Assembly: GCA_003222235.1 (NCBI GenBank)
Contig: QHVD01000208.1
Location: 1 to 5,593 of the forward strand
Direction of reading: 5' to 3'
Origin: Gemmatimonadota bacterium
GTDB lineage: Bacteria; Gemmatimonadota; Gemmatimonadetes; Gemmatimonadales; GWC2-71-9
DNA: 5,593 nt
Below, one piece after another: positions 5,197 to 5,593 of this stretch. The position numbers and the translations under genes were made by a program. The notes beneath the pieces were generated by a model. That model searched no databases. It was not told the DNA's origin and saw only the letters and a program-made list of their open reading frames with translations. The stretch's first letter is position 1. Each line of letters starts with the position of its first letter.

Positions 5197-5593
5197 TGGC
5201 TCCGAACAAATGGGTCATCGCCGGCACGGTCATGACCGGCACGATCATGGCCGCTCTGGACGCGAGTATCGTCAACGTCGCCCTCCCGCAGATGAGCGGC
5301 ACGTTGGGCGTCACGATCGAGGAAATCACGTGGGTCGTGACCGGCTACATGCTCTCCAACGTCTTTGTCATGCCGCTCATCGCCTGGCTGTCGGCCCGCT
5401 TCGGGCGCAAGCGGATGTACGTCGCGAGCGTCTTGCTGTTCACGGGCGCCTCGATGTGCTGCGGCCTGGCGCGCACCCTCCCGATGATGGTGACGTTCCG
5501 CGCGCTTCAGGGGGCCGGGGGCGGGGTGCTGATGACCGTTTCGCAGGCGATCCTGCGGGAGGCGTTTCCTCGGCACGAGCAGGGCGTGGCGAT
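5196..5593 (+). CDS. DHA2-family (EmrB/QacA-type) MFS drug efflux permease, 3' partial
   Basis: The first 132 residues of a major facilitator permease are present; the rest lies beyond the window. Seen in order are TM1 (about 8-30) with ALDASIVNVALP (20-31), the DHA2 D1 motif whose Asp is thought to help proton coupling; EEITWVVTGYMLSN (42-55) leading into TM2; the loop ARFGRKRMY (67-75), MFS motif A; TM3 (about 76-92); and RALQGAGGGVLMTVS (102-116), motif B in TM4, whose Arg is linked to proton transfer. These match 14-helix proton/drug antiporters of about 500 residues in the inner membrane. EmrB-like members work with a membrane fusion protein and TolC; whether such a gene follows cannot be seen. 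The ATG at 5196-5198 shares its A with the MarR stop (TAATG), a reinitiation arrangement, and no separate Shine-Dalgarno is evident. The MarR neighbour is the probable regulator. The drug range is not predictable from this part. Confidence 0.92.
   Translation, partial: MAPNKWVIAGTVMTGTIMAALDASIVNVALPQMSGTLGVTIEEITWVVTGYMLSNVFVMPLIAWLSARFGRKRMYVASVLLFTGASMCCGLARTLPMMVTFRALQGAGGGVLMTVSQAILREAFPRHEQGVA

Noticed and set aside
5193..5576. Minus-strand open frame opposite the permease
   Set aside because: Its His/Arg-rich translation is typical of antisense to a GC-rich membrane protein, while the plus strand has conserved MFS motifs.

Overview
The window is GC-rich bacterial chromosomal DNA with tightly packed genes. 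The central Ser/Thr kinase has a one-pass membrane, TolB/FlgO-like and TPR layout and kinase-motif wording that I associate with Gemmatimonadota (possibly Acidobacteriota). That affiliation is an inference from family style, not proof.

Layout. (1) 1-897, plus strand: the last 39 codons of an unnamed gene (possibly DUF5946-like) ending at 122, then a class I SAM-dependent methyltransferase (130-897) whose ribosome-binding site overlaps the stop of the gene before it. (2) About 956-1279, minus strand: a broken tyrosine recombinase. A core-binding segment and a catalytic-domain segment lie in different frames, with the middle of the protein missing. (3) 1291-3930, minus strand: a large transmembrane Ser/Thr protein kinase with an extracytoplasmic TolB/FlgO-like domain and TPR repeats. 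A GC-rich hairpin lies just past its stop. Its true start is unclear, because coding-like sequence continues upstream of the only standard start codon, a TTG. (4) 3964-4394: no intact gene, but one minus-strand stretch (about 4110-4346) reads like protein and has no start codon. (5) 4395-4468, minus strand: tRNA-Arg with anticodon CCG. (6) 4469-4701: another weak, apparently frameshifted coding remnant on the minus strand, then a short A+T-rich patch directly before the next gene. (7) 4702-5593, plus strand: a MarR-family repressor and a DHA2 (EmrB/QacA-type) drug efflux permease joined by a TAATG overlap; the permease runs off the window.

How the parts fit. The MarR/DHA2 pair is a standard self-regulated efflux operon. 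The kinase is probably a membrane sensor or signalling protein that works alone. The broken integrase and the start-less fragments around the tRNA suggest a decayed integrated element or a recombination-prone junction. I saw no intact mobile element, CRISPR array or defence cassette, and nothing I would call a new biological system. The most useful leads are the integrase remnant, the kinase start problem and the unidentified coding-like remnant next to the tRNA.
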